The position numbers were made by a program, and so were the translations under genes. DNA of 64,000 nt from Acanthaster planci (Eukaryota; Echinodermata; Asteroidea; Valvatida; Acanthasteridae), in assembly GCF_001949145.1 (NCBI RefSeq), contig NW_019091435.1, positions 53,755 through 117,754 on the forward strand, in the 5' to 3' direction. Shown one piece after another: positions 11,701-24,179 of this stretch (positions within the stretch are counted from its first letter, which is position 1; each line of letters starts with the position of its first letter). Below the pieces are notes generated by a model. That model was not told the origin of the DNA. It did not search any database and saw only the letters and a program-made list of their open reading frames with translations.

Positions 11701-14700
11701 ATTGATTATTTTTGGAGGAGGAAAAGTTTGTTGGAGGATGTTTATTTAGGAAAGTGAAGCCCGACAATTAGCTTCGAATTTTTTTTCTTTAGGCATACTG
11801 TTTGATTGAGCTTGTAGTTAGTTAACCAGGCCCATTACCTGACCAAGGTAAGGTAATGTTCCACACACAGAAATCGATGTGCGAATACCTGTGGGAAGAG
11901 TCCCGTTTTCGGACAAGATCCCGTTCATGATCAGCAGCAAGTATTACATGGCCACAAGTGAAATCGTCAGTTGAAGGGGTCGAGGGGTGTTTAGAACAAC
12001 CCTATATGGTGACAATTTTTTAAAAGACAATCTGACATCACTTCTATCTTTCTCGTGAGCTCTGGTTAATCTTCATATTCTTTGCAAAAGGTGGAAACGT
12101 AATTTGAGACCTTTATCATTGCATTTCTAGCTGAAATGTACACTGATAAGCGTCGTCGTGCTATATAACTACATGCTTAGAGATGAAATGGCAATACATA
12201 TACACAAAATTGCCGATTGCTCACGTTGCAGGGTTTGTTGGCGCGGATAAAAAGCCGCCTGAAACAGAGCTTCCATCCAAAACTTTGTCAAGGTTGGAGG
12301 CACTTGTTACTACTGGGAACATTGTCATGGAGCGTTTCAGAAACAGATGGTAGTGAGAGGGAGATTCTGTGGACAGTAATGTCCCCGCTTACTGCTGCCA
12401 CATGGAACTTCGGCCACTGACCGATAAAAGGATACATGAACTTTTTCACAAGACTTCACATTACCGAATTTGTGAGAGGCGTGTCTTTGAACTGACTCCT
12501 ACTCTTACTTCTGCTTCAACCCTTAGCAGTCACATGGAATCAACACTTCGTGAGTCCAAAAATACTGCACAAAGAAATAGGCTTACACGACCAAACTCGC
12601 CGGTCAACACTCCATTTGCACATGAATCTAAGTCAACTGCCATTACCAGTGCACACATGCCACAGTCAGTACAGTCTCCCACAAACTCAGACATTCTCAA
12701 TCTGCATCTTGCAAAATCCAGTGCTATTAAAGCGGTTCTCCGGATCATAAAGCAAACTCCCTGTCATGTCAAGCCATTCATGCAACTTCTTGGCCCTTCA
12801 AATTATAAGGGACATGTGGTCGTCTGTGCAAGTCGTCAGCTAAAGTTTAGTTGTTGAACATTTAAACTGTGATTCATGAGGACGAATTACAACCCCCTTC
12901 CACTATCAGCTTCCAGAAACCCATTAATCATACCAGTGACCAGAGTACACATCTTTCATTCAACTTTAATGCAGATTCTTCAACTTTGATCTTGCCAGGT
13001 TTACCTGCATGTGCCAAAAATTGCCCTAGGGTATACCATAACTTGCATAAGCCGAATACCCGATGAGGCTAGATGCCGTGGTGAAATTAGATTTCTACGT
13101 TGTGGACAACGGTGATTGAATTCTAGGTTGTCTCATATTTGGTCGCTTCAACTCACCCAGGCGGTTAGAGAGTCATTATCATGTCTTCAGCTAGCCCCAA
13201 AATGTTTTGTTCATCTCCATCCCAGAGCACTTTGCAACCCCAATTCAATTACACCTGCCTCACCTATAAATATTACGATTATGAGCATTTCTTTAGAGCC
13301 GAGTTCCCAAAGTTACATGTAAGAAACAGAACAGGAACCGCTCCTAAATTTGGAATCTGTGACCGGTTTTCACACACCATCGTCACTGACAGGAAAGTGA
13401 CATGCGTCTCTCTGGGTGGGCCTTCGACAAGTCAGTTGCGCTGTGGGTCATTAACGGTTTGCCACCCTGGCCTACAAGAAATGTTAAATGTTTTGCAATA
13501 GTTTTCTGTAAACTTGATTTAAATTATGCTAAATACTATCTGAATTGGGCAGAACTGTCAAATGATTAAAACATTCATAACCCACGAAGGACTGTTCTGT
13601 CAGACGTGCTTGTTTCGGTCCTGCTTCAGCACTGGTATAGTATTCCAAAGACGTCAGTCCTAGCAACTTAGCATAACTGAAGTGTGTTACCAGGTGTATA
13701 CAGAGAGTCCTACATAATAGACCGTGGTGTTGTGCAAGGCCTAAACTAAACACGACAAGCATTTCTCCGTATACAGGGCGTAGGAATGACCCTCAAACCC
13801 ACACACAGTCCGTTTGATGTGTCATTGCTACACTTCCCCTGACGTAATGCATCCGCACAAGGGCTGGGTGATGACCAAGAAAAAGTCGAAAAGTCAATAT
13901 CATACGTCTTCGTGACATTTCTGTCTCTGATGCCGACGTGAAGTTACATCGACGTTAAATTTGTCCCGAAACGTGTATCCGATCTCATGTCAATGTTTCC
14001 TTTTTCTCACACGTACATATAGCTATCTTTATGTCGACATTCCTTAAACAGAAAAAAAAACTTTTATGATCACGTTTTTTCGGCTACCAACCGTTTGCTG
14101 ACTTATAACATTTTTCTCATCATGTCTTCTTTGATTACAACCCACATCCATGCACCATTATACATCTTTTACGATAAAATGTTGACAATGGTTTAATGCA
14201 GTAAATTTCTTGGTTGGCCTCTCTGATTCAATCAATAAGTGAATGTAATGTCTTTAAGCAATGGATGGCGCTTTCAAAATAACGTCAAACACTTGGGTAA
14301 AAACGAAATAGAATAAAACTCCTGACCAACGGACTAATTCCCAATCTGTGTATTGACGTCAAAGTTTACATTGTAAAAGATCACTGTGAAATGTACAGTA
14401 TTGTACTTCATTTCACAAAAGCAAAAAGTAAAACCATGTACGCGTAGTAAACATGTTGGTTTAAAGGTATTTGTTTAAAGTAGATTACTGTGATGAAATA
14501 TAAAGCAATACTGCACACATTTTATGTTTACATGAGTCACACTCAGACTATATACTGACCTCAGACCGATGTCAGAACATGGATCATAAGCTGATGTCAG
14601 ACATTGACCTTCTTAGGCTTAATTTCCACGCCAAAATTAACTTCACACTGCCGTCACATTTTGACGAAAACAGATGTTAAGCCAACCCACTCTGCCGAAG

Positions 14701-14756
14701 TACTCAGAAACAAAGCAATCATAGGCCTAGGTCAGTACATTCTATAAACTCCCGGG

Positions 14757-14880
14757 TCAGATTGACCCAGAATTGGGTCCCATTCGGCGTAACCCTTTCC
14801 CGGATCAAAATATGGTCCCCTTTCTGGGTAATATTTTACCCTTTCTGGGTCATATTTGACCTGTTCTGTTCTGTTCTGTT
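14757..14880. repeat. Degenerate CTGGGT-type repeats followed by (CTGTT)4
   Basis: Several imperfect copies of a CC(C)TTTCTGGGT word alternate with related text, ending in four perfect CTGTT units at 14861-14880. Low-complexity intronic sequence. Confidence 0.7.
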
Positions 14881-16758
14881 CGGCGAAATAATACCAACCG
14901 ATGTCCATGTCTACAAGCAAAATAAAAAAGTTTTTTTGTTTAGTAGACCGGCTTTCTCTCGTGACTCTCACAACTTGATTGAAAGGAGAGGTATACTAAC
15001 GTTCGTATTAATGAATGTGCATGCATAGAAATAGAAACAGACAAATAAATCAAATAAGTTACATGTTTGGGCAAAAGCATCTTTCTCATGGTACATCTTG
15101 ATCATCTTCACGGCTTCCTTTCATAACAGACAGAGCAACCAGAAATTCGTAAGCCAAAATCCCAAACATTTCCTGTAGCGCTGGATGATAATGATAGTAA
15201 ACCTTCGCTATTTGACAATCTAAATAGTTCTGGCAGTGGTCTCGGATGAATGGGTACTGTCCAAAAACTGTTAAATAAATTAATCATACAGTAAAAAATA
15301 TATATAAGCCCAGTGGAACAGTGAAAATGATTCCAACTAAGGTGAGTTTCAACTGAAAAACAGTTTTTAGATTAATCCAGTGAATTGATCATTGTCAATG
15401 AGTCCAGGGAATTTAAACTTGCCTGCTTGTATAATAGCCCGTCTTAAATTAAAGCACTCTCAAACATAACGTTAATAGCACTTTGGCGGATAATTCCCAT
15501 ATAGTGTAACAAAAACGTATGTGCCGTATTCAGGGTTCCAAAACTGAGTTTTGCGCATCTGGACGTGTCATTGCAGTGCACACTTTCTTGGAGGAATCCC
15601 TTCGTTATGTCTGTTTCTGGGAATGATCTCACAGGGAGATTTCTTAACATCATTTAACCATTTTAGTTGTGTTTAAACGATACTTTTTGTCATCTGGGCA
15701 TTTCAATTGTACCTGTAATCTTAGGTGAGAGCTTTCAAAAATATCTTACTAATAAACATGCCGTATGTAGCCACCCAGGCTGTCAGCTACGGTAGAGCAT
15801 TTATAAGTTACTTTGCGCTTCCTGCATGATACACTTTGTTTTATCACTGCCACAGAATTATCATCGCTGTTTGTGTATATGTAAGATGTGAAATGGTACA
15901 GGTAGACAGGTTCTTGCCATATTTACACTCTAATTTGACGTCATGTTTGAAATTGTGTGATTTTGACAATAAAATGAAGCCGATGGTGAAAATGTACATT
16001 TAACTTTGAGTCAATGTTCATTCTCATGTATATCCCAGTTTTACCCATATGGCGCTGTTATTGCCCACCTGGGCCCCTATATGAAATGCCATAGTGCATT
16101 TAACACATGGGGAACAGGTGGGCAAATATGGCCCCGTGCAAAGCCTAAATTGCGCACTTGAGTACCAGTAAAGCTGCCCAATTAGTCCCCAGTTTATTTG
16201 CCAAATTTTCCCCTTTCAAAAATGTGTCTGCTAGTTGGGTTTCGTACCTGAGAAAAGATTTAAATTCTCAAGAGTTAAAGGATTACATTATCACCTACTT
16301 AAATTTTTCCCCGTATTTATATCAGTCTCAGTGAGTAATCTAGTTTGGTTTCTTTCTTCTGAAACAACTGCGATGACTTTTCTGATCTCTGAATATTCTT
16401 AGGCGGACATATTTTACAGTTGGGATTTTTTTTCTGACGCTAGATGCAGTTTTGTAGTCCCTTGCGACAGGTGCAGTTTATTTCCTGGCCCACCCCAAAA
16501 TGCAAAAACAAAGAATAAATAGAAAAGGCTGGTAACTATTGGATTCGCAATAACGATGGTTAAAAGGTAATATGACATGGAAATGGTTTAGCACCCCCCC
16601 CCAAAAAAAAGATGGCTCTAGAACTGTGCCTTCCTTGCGCCTAAATTATGTGAACATACCGAGAGGTTTGTGAACATGCACGTGACTAGTATCCTTTCTC
16701 ACTTATAAATACCAGTACATGCTTCATACAGTGTATTTTGTATTTTTTTATCTTGTAG

Positions 16759-16830
16759 TAACATCCGTGACTCCAACATCCATTCTATTGGATCTGACGC
16801 CTTCAACGGGCTCAGCAGTCTCAGACTGAT
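16759..16830 (+). CDS. LRR exon 3 of the LGR gene
   Basis: 72 nt between TATCTTGTAG and GTAAGTTTG. Phase 2 LRR with NIHSIGSDAFNGLSSL as core. It ends in AT rather than CT; with the first base C of the next exon the split codon is ATC (Ile), a conservative change at the leucine position. The intron before it is about 10.1 kb and contains the assembly gap, so a missing LRR exon between exons 2 and 3 cannot be excluded. Confidence 0.9.
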
Positions 16831-18976
16831 GTAAGTTTGTTTGATGTAAACTACGAAGTGCTCTTTAATTTTAATAATATGCATGGACTAGAGAAAATGC
16901 AAAGCACGAGACGGATCTGCCTCCACGACCAACTTTTTTCCTTAGGTTTCAGCACTTTCCTTTGAAAAAAAAGTTGTACAAATAATTTCACACAGCACTT
17001 TGTGCGATATCAGATAACAGTTCTTATGAAGACAAAAACGGGAACTTTTAGTCCCCTGTAATGCATCATAATTCTGGCAAGTACAGGTATGGTAAAATTG
17101 AATTCAAACAACAAACTCCTCGAAAAAGTGAATCAACTATTAGGATATTAGACTGAAGTTCTAATGATTTTTCTTCAAATTTGAGCAGTCCTTGCGTGTT
17201 TATTTTGCTCTTAGTCAATTTATGTTTAGTTCTTGTTATGATTATTTCAGGTGTCATTTTATTTAGAATATGTACAAGCCAACATGCACTGTTCCTTTCA
17301 GAGTATTAATTTTGGAAAGAAATGATTTTATTTCTCCAAAACAAAAGTTGAGAAGGAAGCCGAGACCAACCAGGGTGACATTAGAATGTGGTCTTTATAA
17401 CAAGGGGATAAAATTTCCAATACCTGCTATATGATTGGAATTATATGGGGCCGAGGAAGAGAGGCTCAATTTGCACTAATGTCCCCAGTAATACGGTATG
17501 GATCACCTTTTGAGGAAATCGAAGATATGTAAATTAGACCCAGCGTGCAGGATTTAACCCGCAGAAACCACTGACAGAGGCAAACTAAGGCATCGAGGGA
17601 AGGAGGTGAATTTCTCCTTCTCGACCTTATAATCAATTCAGCACGTAAGGCCTTTACATAATTACATAATTATATTTCACCGTCGTGAAGACTCATCATG
17701 TTTATTTCACAGCTAAACCAAAGACTGGACTATATTCCAGTGTTGTCTTGAGTACACGAGTACTCGACCTGAACTCGAATATCGGTACTCGATACTCGAC
17801 CATTGTATTCAAGAACAAAATCGAATACTTCACTTTTTAACGAAGTTCTCGAACGCTGGATTGGCACCCAAAGACTTGTTTTACTGTTTTGGCTAGTGCG
17901 TCGTGCAGGCAACGTGCACTGGTGAGCACAACAGAATAGCAAAATCAGTAGAGGGCGCTATGTTCACAGGAGACGAACTGCCAGAAAACCAGTTTGAGCA
18001 TACCTCACGCGCCTTAGTTACCATGAATGATTGCGCATGCACACCACCAAAAAGCGCCCACCATAGATTGCATTGTTTCGGAGTTGACACGAAACGAGAA
18101 CACGTTATTCGTGGCTTAGAATGAATTCCACAGAGGCCTACTAAATGGTTGTTGCTGTAAATTGGAGACTTCTGGTGCGTTCTTCTTCAGAACTCCCTCG
18201 TATGAGTATATTGTTATGATAGAACTCACAATCTCTGCACTTGTTCGGCAGTGCTAGCCAATTAACGGAGTTGTTAAATGCCCTTCGACGGTGTGTTATG
18301 TTTCCACCCTAGTCGTTATCAAGCCTTGTCGCACGTATCTTCAAACATTTCAGGGGAAGTGTAAGTCAATTGCAGAGTTCGGTTCCAAATAAAACTGTTC
18401 ACACGTACCATCGACCCCAGGCTGGGAGTAAACGGCTGCTCAATCGTTATGTGTCATCCAGTTCACAAAGCTTTGGATACCCGATTCACGCATTGGCCGG
18501 ATAAATCTGTGTCTGACTGGGTTTTGCTGAACCTGATATTGCCGAGGCTTCTGGGTCACTCCATCATGATCACTTGTTTTCCTTAGAGTTGCTCTTTAAA
18601 ATGCAAGGCAATAAACACAGTCATGCGTTATTCGTAGTACAAAGGACAAATTATCCGGTGAGGAGGCAAAACAAATGAATTGTATACGCACAGGAGAGCA
18701 GCTGGACATTGCTGGATAGAATCTGTATTTGTTCGGTTGTTGTGTGGTTGAAGGAAGTGCTCCATTTTCTGGGAAGAGCTTGAGAAGTGTGTTTGTAATT
18801 GACATGATTCAGGCATAATTCAGGCAGGCCATGTTTTCGTACTTGCCCTTCATCAGTGCCTTAGTAAAAAAGGTACATGGACATCTGAATTCCTCATGAA
18901 ATTCCATTGAGCCGACAAGTAAATTTGGCTGACACCAACGATAAAATAAAAAATAATAACAAATATTATTTTGTTA

Positions 18977-19030
18977 GACTGTACAACAACACTTTGACAT
19001 TAGAGGGCGCAGCAAACTGCGCCATTAATC
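18977..19030 (+). repeat. Ngaro terminal repeat A1
   Basis: Shares a stretch built on ACAACAACACTT, TAGAGGGCGCA and AAACTGCGCC with A2 at 21733-21791. Forms the left end of the element. Confidence 0.75.
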
Positions 19031-19089
19031 ATCTGTTCATTGCGACGACGCTAGCGGATTGCCTTGCAATGGAGTAAGAGTTTTCAGCC

Positions 19090-19400
19090 AAATTTTCGGA
19101 TTTTCAAAACTCTATCGAACGCTTGATTCAGAGTCAAGACCGGACAATAGACTCCATCACTGATTTGAATAGGAGAATTGTCGCATTGGAGCGACGAACT
19201 GAATCTCAGGAGAGATCTATGCCGGACGTTGACGCTCGAGAACCATGTTTACATTCAACACGTTCACCCTCAAGATGGAAGTGCACCGGCTCCTAGTCCC
19301 GAGTGGGCTATAGGCCCAAACGCATAGAGAAAAAGTACAACTGCCTGTCACCCAAAAGGAGGGCATTTCTTAGTAATGAACTCGAAAGGTTAGATGTTAC
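19090..19400 (+). pseudogene. Possible gag remnant of the Ngaro element
   Basis: A short heptad-like segment (TIDSITDLNRRIVALERR) can be read at about 19150-19205, typical of a coiled coil at the start of a retroelement gag. The frame does not stay open. Assignment rests mainly on position before the RT. Confidence 0.35.
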
Positions 19401-19751
19401 CAATGCAATTTCGTAAGTATCTGAGGTACCTTATTGTGTAAATGCAATTGATACGGTTCCAAAGAAGAATGAAAAACTTCGATTTATTACGGATCTTTGC
19501 AGGGTTGATACATGTTGTATTCCACCCAAGTTTGGATATGAAGATGTTATACTTTTACCTTCTTACTGAAGGGTTCCAACACATTTCTGTTCATCATGAC
19601 TTCCGTTAATATCTCGTCTTTAGTTGGTGTGGCAAATATTACACTTTGAATGTATTACCATAGGCCTATGACTTAAACCTTAGTCCTACTATTTCTGTAA
19701 AACGTTGAGGTCTACTATTAAGTACCTATAAGATAACAAGGTATTCGACTG

Positions 19752-20051
19752 ATGGCCTTTATGGATGATATCCTCATATGTAGTTCAGAGGATAGACTTG
19801 AGACTGATGTTACTTTGACTCTTTCAACTTTCAACTCTTAAAAATTGTCTTTTACACCTGAAAAGGAAATAGAATACTTGGGTTTTGTTATTGACAGTTC
19901 CGGCATTAATGGAATGTCAACACTGAGGGTTCCTCAACGTAAAATAAGAAAAGTGATCACAGATGTCACCAGAGCTATACAGAAAGGTACTGCTAAGGCA
20001 TGTATTCAGGCACGCTTGGCTGGTCAGTGTATGAAGCTGAAGGCAGTGTAA
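19752..20051 (+). pseudogene. Reverse transcriptase fragment of the Ngaro element
   Basis: Contains the palm catalytic motif FMDDIL at 19758-19775. After a stop around 19840 comes the EIEYLGFVID segment typical of DIRS-order RT just after the palm. The fingers and the first half of the palm are absent, so about two thirds of the RT domain is deleted. Confidence 0.7.
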
Positions 20052-20384
20052 AGACTGTTACGATCCAGCTTACCGTGGGAGGATCAAATTTTAGTGTGGT
20101 CTTTGGATGCAGTTACTGACTCGACGTGGTGGATAACAGCACTTGAATCATGGAACGGTTCCACAATCTTGCCAAACAAAATCGAGGGTCAATAAACAAC
20201 TGAGACATCAGCCGATTTGGCTACGGAACTCATCTTGGAGACTTCAAGGTACACGGACTCTGGACAAAACGGGCTGCATTCGAGAGCTTAAGTTACCGCG
20301 AAATGATGACAGTGTTAATTAATGGCCGTTCAGTCACTTAAGCAAGCCCTAATAGGTAAGACGATACAATTGTTGTTGGATAGC

Positions 20385-20990
20385 ATAACCATGGTCTGTT
20401 ACCTAAATCACTTGGGTGGTGCAAGTGTAAAACTAACCAGAATTGCCCAAGCAGTTTGGGCGGAGTGCCTGCAGAGCGAGGTCGTCCTACTTTGAAGACA
20501 TTTACCAGGAAAACTCAATACTCGGGCAGACGTTTTAAGCCGCCTGGCCGACAACTTCGAATGGCGCCCACACCCAAACCTATTTGGTGCACTGGACAGA
20601 ATATGGGTCCCACATGTACACATGCGACAGGTTTGCATCGCTAATGACAACTCAGATGCCCGTGTACAACAGTCGTTTTCAGGACCCCACGTTATCAGGA
20701 ATAGACGCGCTTGCACAACTCGATACGAGGAAATACAACTTTGTGAATCCACCATTCCGCCTTCTACTACTGGTACTCCGGGTGATCAGCCAACGAAAGG
20801 CCAAAGCCACAGTGATTGCCCCATGGTTTCCGGCCCAGCCATGACATCAGCGTCTCAGACAAAAGGCGGTGCAACCTCCATTCCGTATCCCACAAAAACC
20901 ACGAACTTGCATCGCAATAGGGATGCTACAGACAGACCCGCTTCGCAATCGCAAGTGGAAACTTTACGCTTGGAGGATATCTGAAGAATA
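20385..20990 (+). pseudogene. RNase H and linker remnant of the Ngaro element
   Basis: NHLGGAS and NTRADVLSRL are the D-N-x-x-A/Y..N..G and A-D-x-L-S-R motifs of DIRS-type RNase H. An in-frame stop interrupts it. The following 120-residue open frame (20622-20984) is the polar linker before the recombinase. Confidence 0.65.
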
Positions 20991-21109
20991 AGATCGAGTG
21001 ATGAACAGTAGAGTAAGCGAGCTATGGTCCAATTCCAATCAACTTTATATAGTTATAATAGGGAAGTGTCTAAATTGTCAAACTTTTGTTGTCAACAAAC
21101 ATGGCATTT

Positions 21110-21643
21110 CCACCAATGTATACAAAATGTTCTTGCAGACTTCTTGTGCTTCATAGCGGACTCCTCGGACAAAGCTCGTTCACAATCAAAAACTGCTCAG
21201 GCTGCACTCACTTTCATGTAGGCCTATGACATGTTCATTTTAATGTTGATGGTTCGGTTTCTTTAACTTTACATGTTGTAGTCAACCAGATCAGGCTTTG
21301 AAAGACTGCTCTCATTGATAGAACTGGTTTAATTATTCGTCCTATGCAGAGCAGCCCAGTATTTCTCACTCAGCTTAAACCTTACAAAGCCATTTCAGCC
21401 ATCACAGTTGCTCAAATACTAGAGGAGGCAATAGTTTTGGCAGGTCTCTCACGAAGCGTTTATTCTGCCAAGTCCGTCCGTCCCACAGGTGCTACCAGTG
21501 CTATGCGTACTTATAGACCTGATACGGTATTGAAAGTGGGTCGTTGGAAAACCCAGTCTATGATCATTATGTTCACAGTAAGATCCCACAGAGTTTTCTG
21601 CAGATATTCTGAAGTAGTGCATAGTACACATGTTGGATTCTAA
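21110..21643 (+). pseudogene. Tyrosine recombinase remnant of the Ngaro element
   Basis: An N-terminal helical stretch (about 21130-21220) is separated by stops from a 99-residue open frame at 21344-21643. That frame has SAKSVRPTGATSA, the conserved R of the H/K-x-x-R box, and VGRWKTQSM before the expected tyrosine. The first catalytic arginine segment is missing, so it cannot be active. Confidence 0.65.
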
Positions 21644-21664
21644 TACATCTCATTACGTGGCACT

Positions 21665-21730
21665 GTTTTAAATAATATTCAGTTTGTAACAATAAAAAAA
21701 TGTCTTGTGTTATATTTGACGTAGGTTTTT
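21665..21730 (+). repeat. Ngaro terminal repeat B1
   Basis: TTAAATAATATTCAGTTTGT and following text recur at 21892-21957 (B2) with scattered substitutions. Confidence 0.75.
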
Positions 21731-21732
21731 GC

Positions 21733-21791
21733 AAACTGTATAGACAACAACACTTCCGCACTAGAGGGCGCAATAAACTGCGCCCTTAATC
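21733..21791 (+). repeat. Ngaro terminal repeat A2
   Basis: Second copy of A1 (ACAACAACACTT, CTAGAGGGCGCA, AAACTGCGCCC), located between B1 and B2. Confidence 0.75.
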
Positions 21792-21891
21792 CTTTCTTTT
21801 AAGTACACACATTATCTAAGTTGGTGTATCTCCGTCTATAACCCCTGTGATTGTGTACCCATAGTGTCGTCTGGGCAGAGTATGGCACTGT

Positions 21892-21957
21892 GTTAAATAA
21901 TATTCAGTTTGTAACAATATTATTCTGTGTCTTGCGTTGTATCTGACATGGGTTTCT
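21892..21957 (+). repeat. Ngaro terminal repeat B2, right end of element
   Basis: Second copy of B1. The shared text ends near TGGGTTTCTGTAA, which I take as the right boundary. Confidence 0.7.
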
Positions 21958-22862
21958 GTAAAGCGCCATCTATCCAGTAAGCTATTCTGAGGCGCGGTAT
22001 TACCATTATACCTGCACATTGGACTCGCATCATTAGAATATTCCTGAAACCATCTCAGCTCCCTTAGGGGTATACTTGCCCAATGCTGCAACGGCTAAGC
22101 ATAACCGTATCTGCCAACACAGGTACCCATTTACTCCTGGGTGGGGAGATAAGTAAAGTGACTTGCCCAAGATCACAATATGTCTGCCACCAGCTGGACA
22201 GGAACAGTATTGTCTCACTTTAAAAAATTACTGTGAAAACTGACACTCCCCTTAGCTAGTTAAACAGCCTTGGGGCATTCAATGTTTAGGGTTTGTATTA
22301 CACAGTGAAGACCCGTACACTCCCCCGTGTTCACTAGCCACTTGTTCCATGGGGTCCTGACGCGTTGTTGCCGATTGGAAACTGTCGGCGTAGAGCTGAT
22401 GTAAGGTGTCATTCTGAGATGTTCACGTGAAGTGGCATTGGGCGTTGTCCTAGTATAACCTAATTTTGCTGGAATAACGGCTTTCATGACCGTGGGAAGG
22501 TGTTCCATTTTGAAACGTTAAAGGTACACAGGTTGCCGTTGGCGAATCTGCATGTTTGGTTGTATTGTACTGTGGTTGTTTGCTAATTATTCACATCAAC
22601 CACAATGTGTAATTTGTTCTTGTTGCCTTTTGAAGCTTTTCCCAATTTCCCGCTTTATCTGGTTCCTGATCATTTTTGTTGGTCATCTTTTACGCTTGGG
22701 AAATTTTCTGACACTCGGGCAGTTTGTGATCCAGGGACGCCCTTGATCCTAAGTTGAGAAGTGACATGGATATTTGTAGGGATCTGAAGTAATAATTTGT
22801 CCTCACTTGTAAGTATATGCTTCTTAAAATGTACTTTGCATTTTGCCTTTTTTATTTGGCAG

Positions 22863-22934
22863 CAACATCAGTGACTCCCGCATCTATTCCGTAGAGTCTA
22901 GAGCCTTCAAAGGACTCAGCAGTCTCCAATGGCT
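22863..22934 (+). CDS. LRR exon 4 of the LGR gene
   Basis: 72 nt between TTTATTTGGCAG and GTAAGTTTACCGTGA. Phase 2 LRR with RIYSVESRAFKGLSSL; an NIS sequon starts at repeat position 2. The intron sequence on both sides resembles that around exon 2, and the upstream 90 nt resembles the stretch before exon 6, showing that exon and flanks were copied together. Confidence 0.9.
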
Positions 22935-24179
22935 GTAAGTTTACCGTGACGCGTGATTTGTTGTCATAGATAACATTGCATGCTCTATATATATTTCCAA
23001 ACTCTATTTAATTTACGCAAAGTATACAAAATGCCGACCTAACTGCTAGTTTCACCGGGCATGCACCACAACGCTACATCTTCAACCATGCAGCCTTGCT
23101 AAACTCCCCAACAAAAAAGTGAAATAAGTTGCTGAATAAGTCAAAATAAACTAGTCGTGACTCACAACGCCAATGGCATCGGGTATACTCGCAACATGAA
23201 AGACCAGCGCAAGCGGCAACCCACGTTATGAAACAAAGACTCTTGCTAGTGGCTATTCCGGTAGGGCCTTTAGTAGTGCGTCCGAGATTCCAAGCCTGCC
23301 GTGAATAGGAACAAAAATAAATAAAATTTTTAATGAGGAACGCAATCAATATTTACGGATGGCGAAGCATTGTGAAAGAGGATTTTAACAAATGGAACTG
23401 CAGTACTATCCTAGTAATCTCCTCGCTGATTTTTACCAGACTAGAGTTCGCTGCTTTAAGATAGATGAAAGACACTGAACAACTTGCACAATTTTACTAG
23501 TTTACACTCTTGTAGCTAAAACTAAACACATTTAGAACTTTTTTCGTAACCATTTTTATCTTTCTCTTTACTTTCAAAGTATAAGGAAACCTATTCATTA
23601 TTAAAAAAAATCTATTTCGGTAGGTGGGAATCCCCATGTTATCCACGGCAGGTTGCTTTGTGCAGCAACTGTGTCAGATTTAAAGGAAGACATTTATGGT
23701 CCATAGCGCCCACATGCCCGGTGGTCTAAAGAGGCTGTATATCTATGACTAAGTAGGAGTATTATCTTTGAGTGGCATCTAGTTGGGGGGGGGAACAAAT
23801 CCCGTTACCATTATTACAATTTTTCACATTGGCTCATTGAACGATTTCCCTTCACCTTTTCTAACGACTTACAGACGTATTTAGGTAGTTAGTTAAACAA
23901 CAGCCACGGAGTGTTGCCTCTGAACTTTGGACGAGTGCGTTGATTTTAATTGATTGAATTATGGTGGCCTGATGAAAACCATCAAATATTATATGATGGC
24001 CACTGTATTCTGAGTTTCACCTTGAAAATTTATTGACATATTTACAACGAAGTGACAATTTTAATTTCTTTCAAATAAATTTAACTAAATTCTTTACTTG
24101 GGTCTTTCATTGGTTACACTTTGTTGAAAATGCAAGATTGCAAATTAACCAAAGTGCTACATAGAAAAAAGGTGTACAA

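Larger units (their letters stand above)
6640..16758 (+). other. Intron between LRR exons 2 and 3
   Basis: About 10.1 kb. It holds the 526-N assembly gap, a weak candidate exon at 7136-7213, a tRNA-like stretch at 11633-11700 and simple repeats near 14.8 kb. Overlapping short open frames at 12217-12857 and 13116-13501 show no family I recognise and no codon pattern that convinces me they are genes. The rest appears unremarkable. Confidence 0.6.
18977..21957 (+). mobile_element. Ngaro-type (DIRS order) tyrosine-recombinase retrotransposon, degraded
   Basis: The order along the plus strand is repeat A1, gag-like remnant, reverse transcriptase C-part, RNase H, tyrosine recombinase, then repeats B1, A2 and B2. 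Split direct repeats of this order are the hallmark of Ngaro elements, which integrate by recombinase rather than by a DDE integrase. RT is reduced to the catalytic FMDDIL (19758-19775) and what follows it. RNase H shows NTRADVLSRLADNFEW (about 20520-20565). The recombinase C-part shows RPTGAT and GRWKTQ. Stops and frameshifts break all reading frames, and at about 3 kb it is much shorter than an intact element, so it is inactive. Confidence 0.75.
16831..22862 (+). other. Intron between LRR exons 3 and 4
   Basis: About 6 kb, largely occupied by the Ngaro-type retroelement (18977-21957). At 17750-17830 there is a run of imperfect repeats around ACTCGA/ATACTCGA. At 22110-22180 there is a motif (GTACCCATTTACTCCTGGG and following) that I recognise as recurrent in interspersed repeats of marine invertebrates. 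No host exon seen. Confidence 0.6.

Noticed and set aside
12217-12857. Overlapping open frames up to 162 codons
   Set aside because: No recognisable family, competing frames on both strands, and no consistent splice sites. Possibly an old repeat, but not supported.
16029-16140. Inverted words TGCCCACCTGGGCCCC and GGGGAACAGGTGGGCA
   Set aside because: Short imperfect arms with a long loop; not distinctive enough to call an element.
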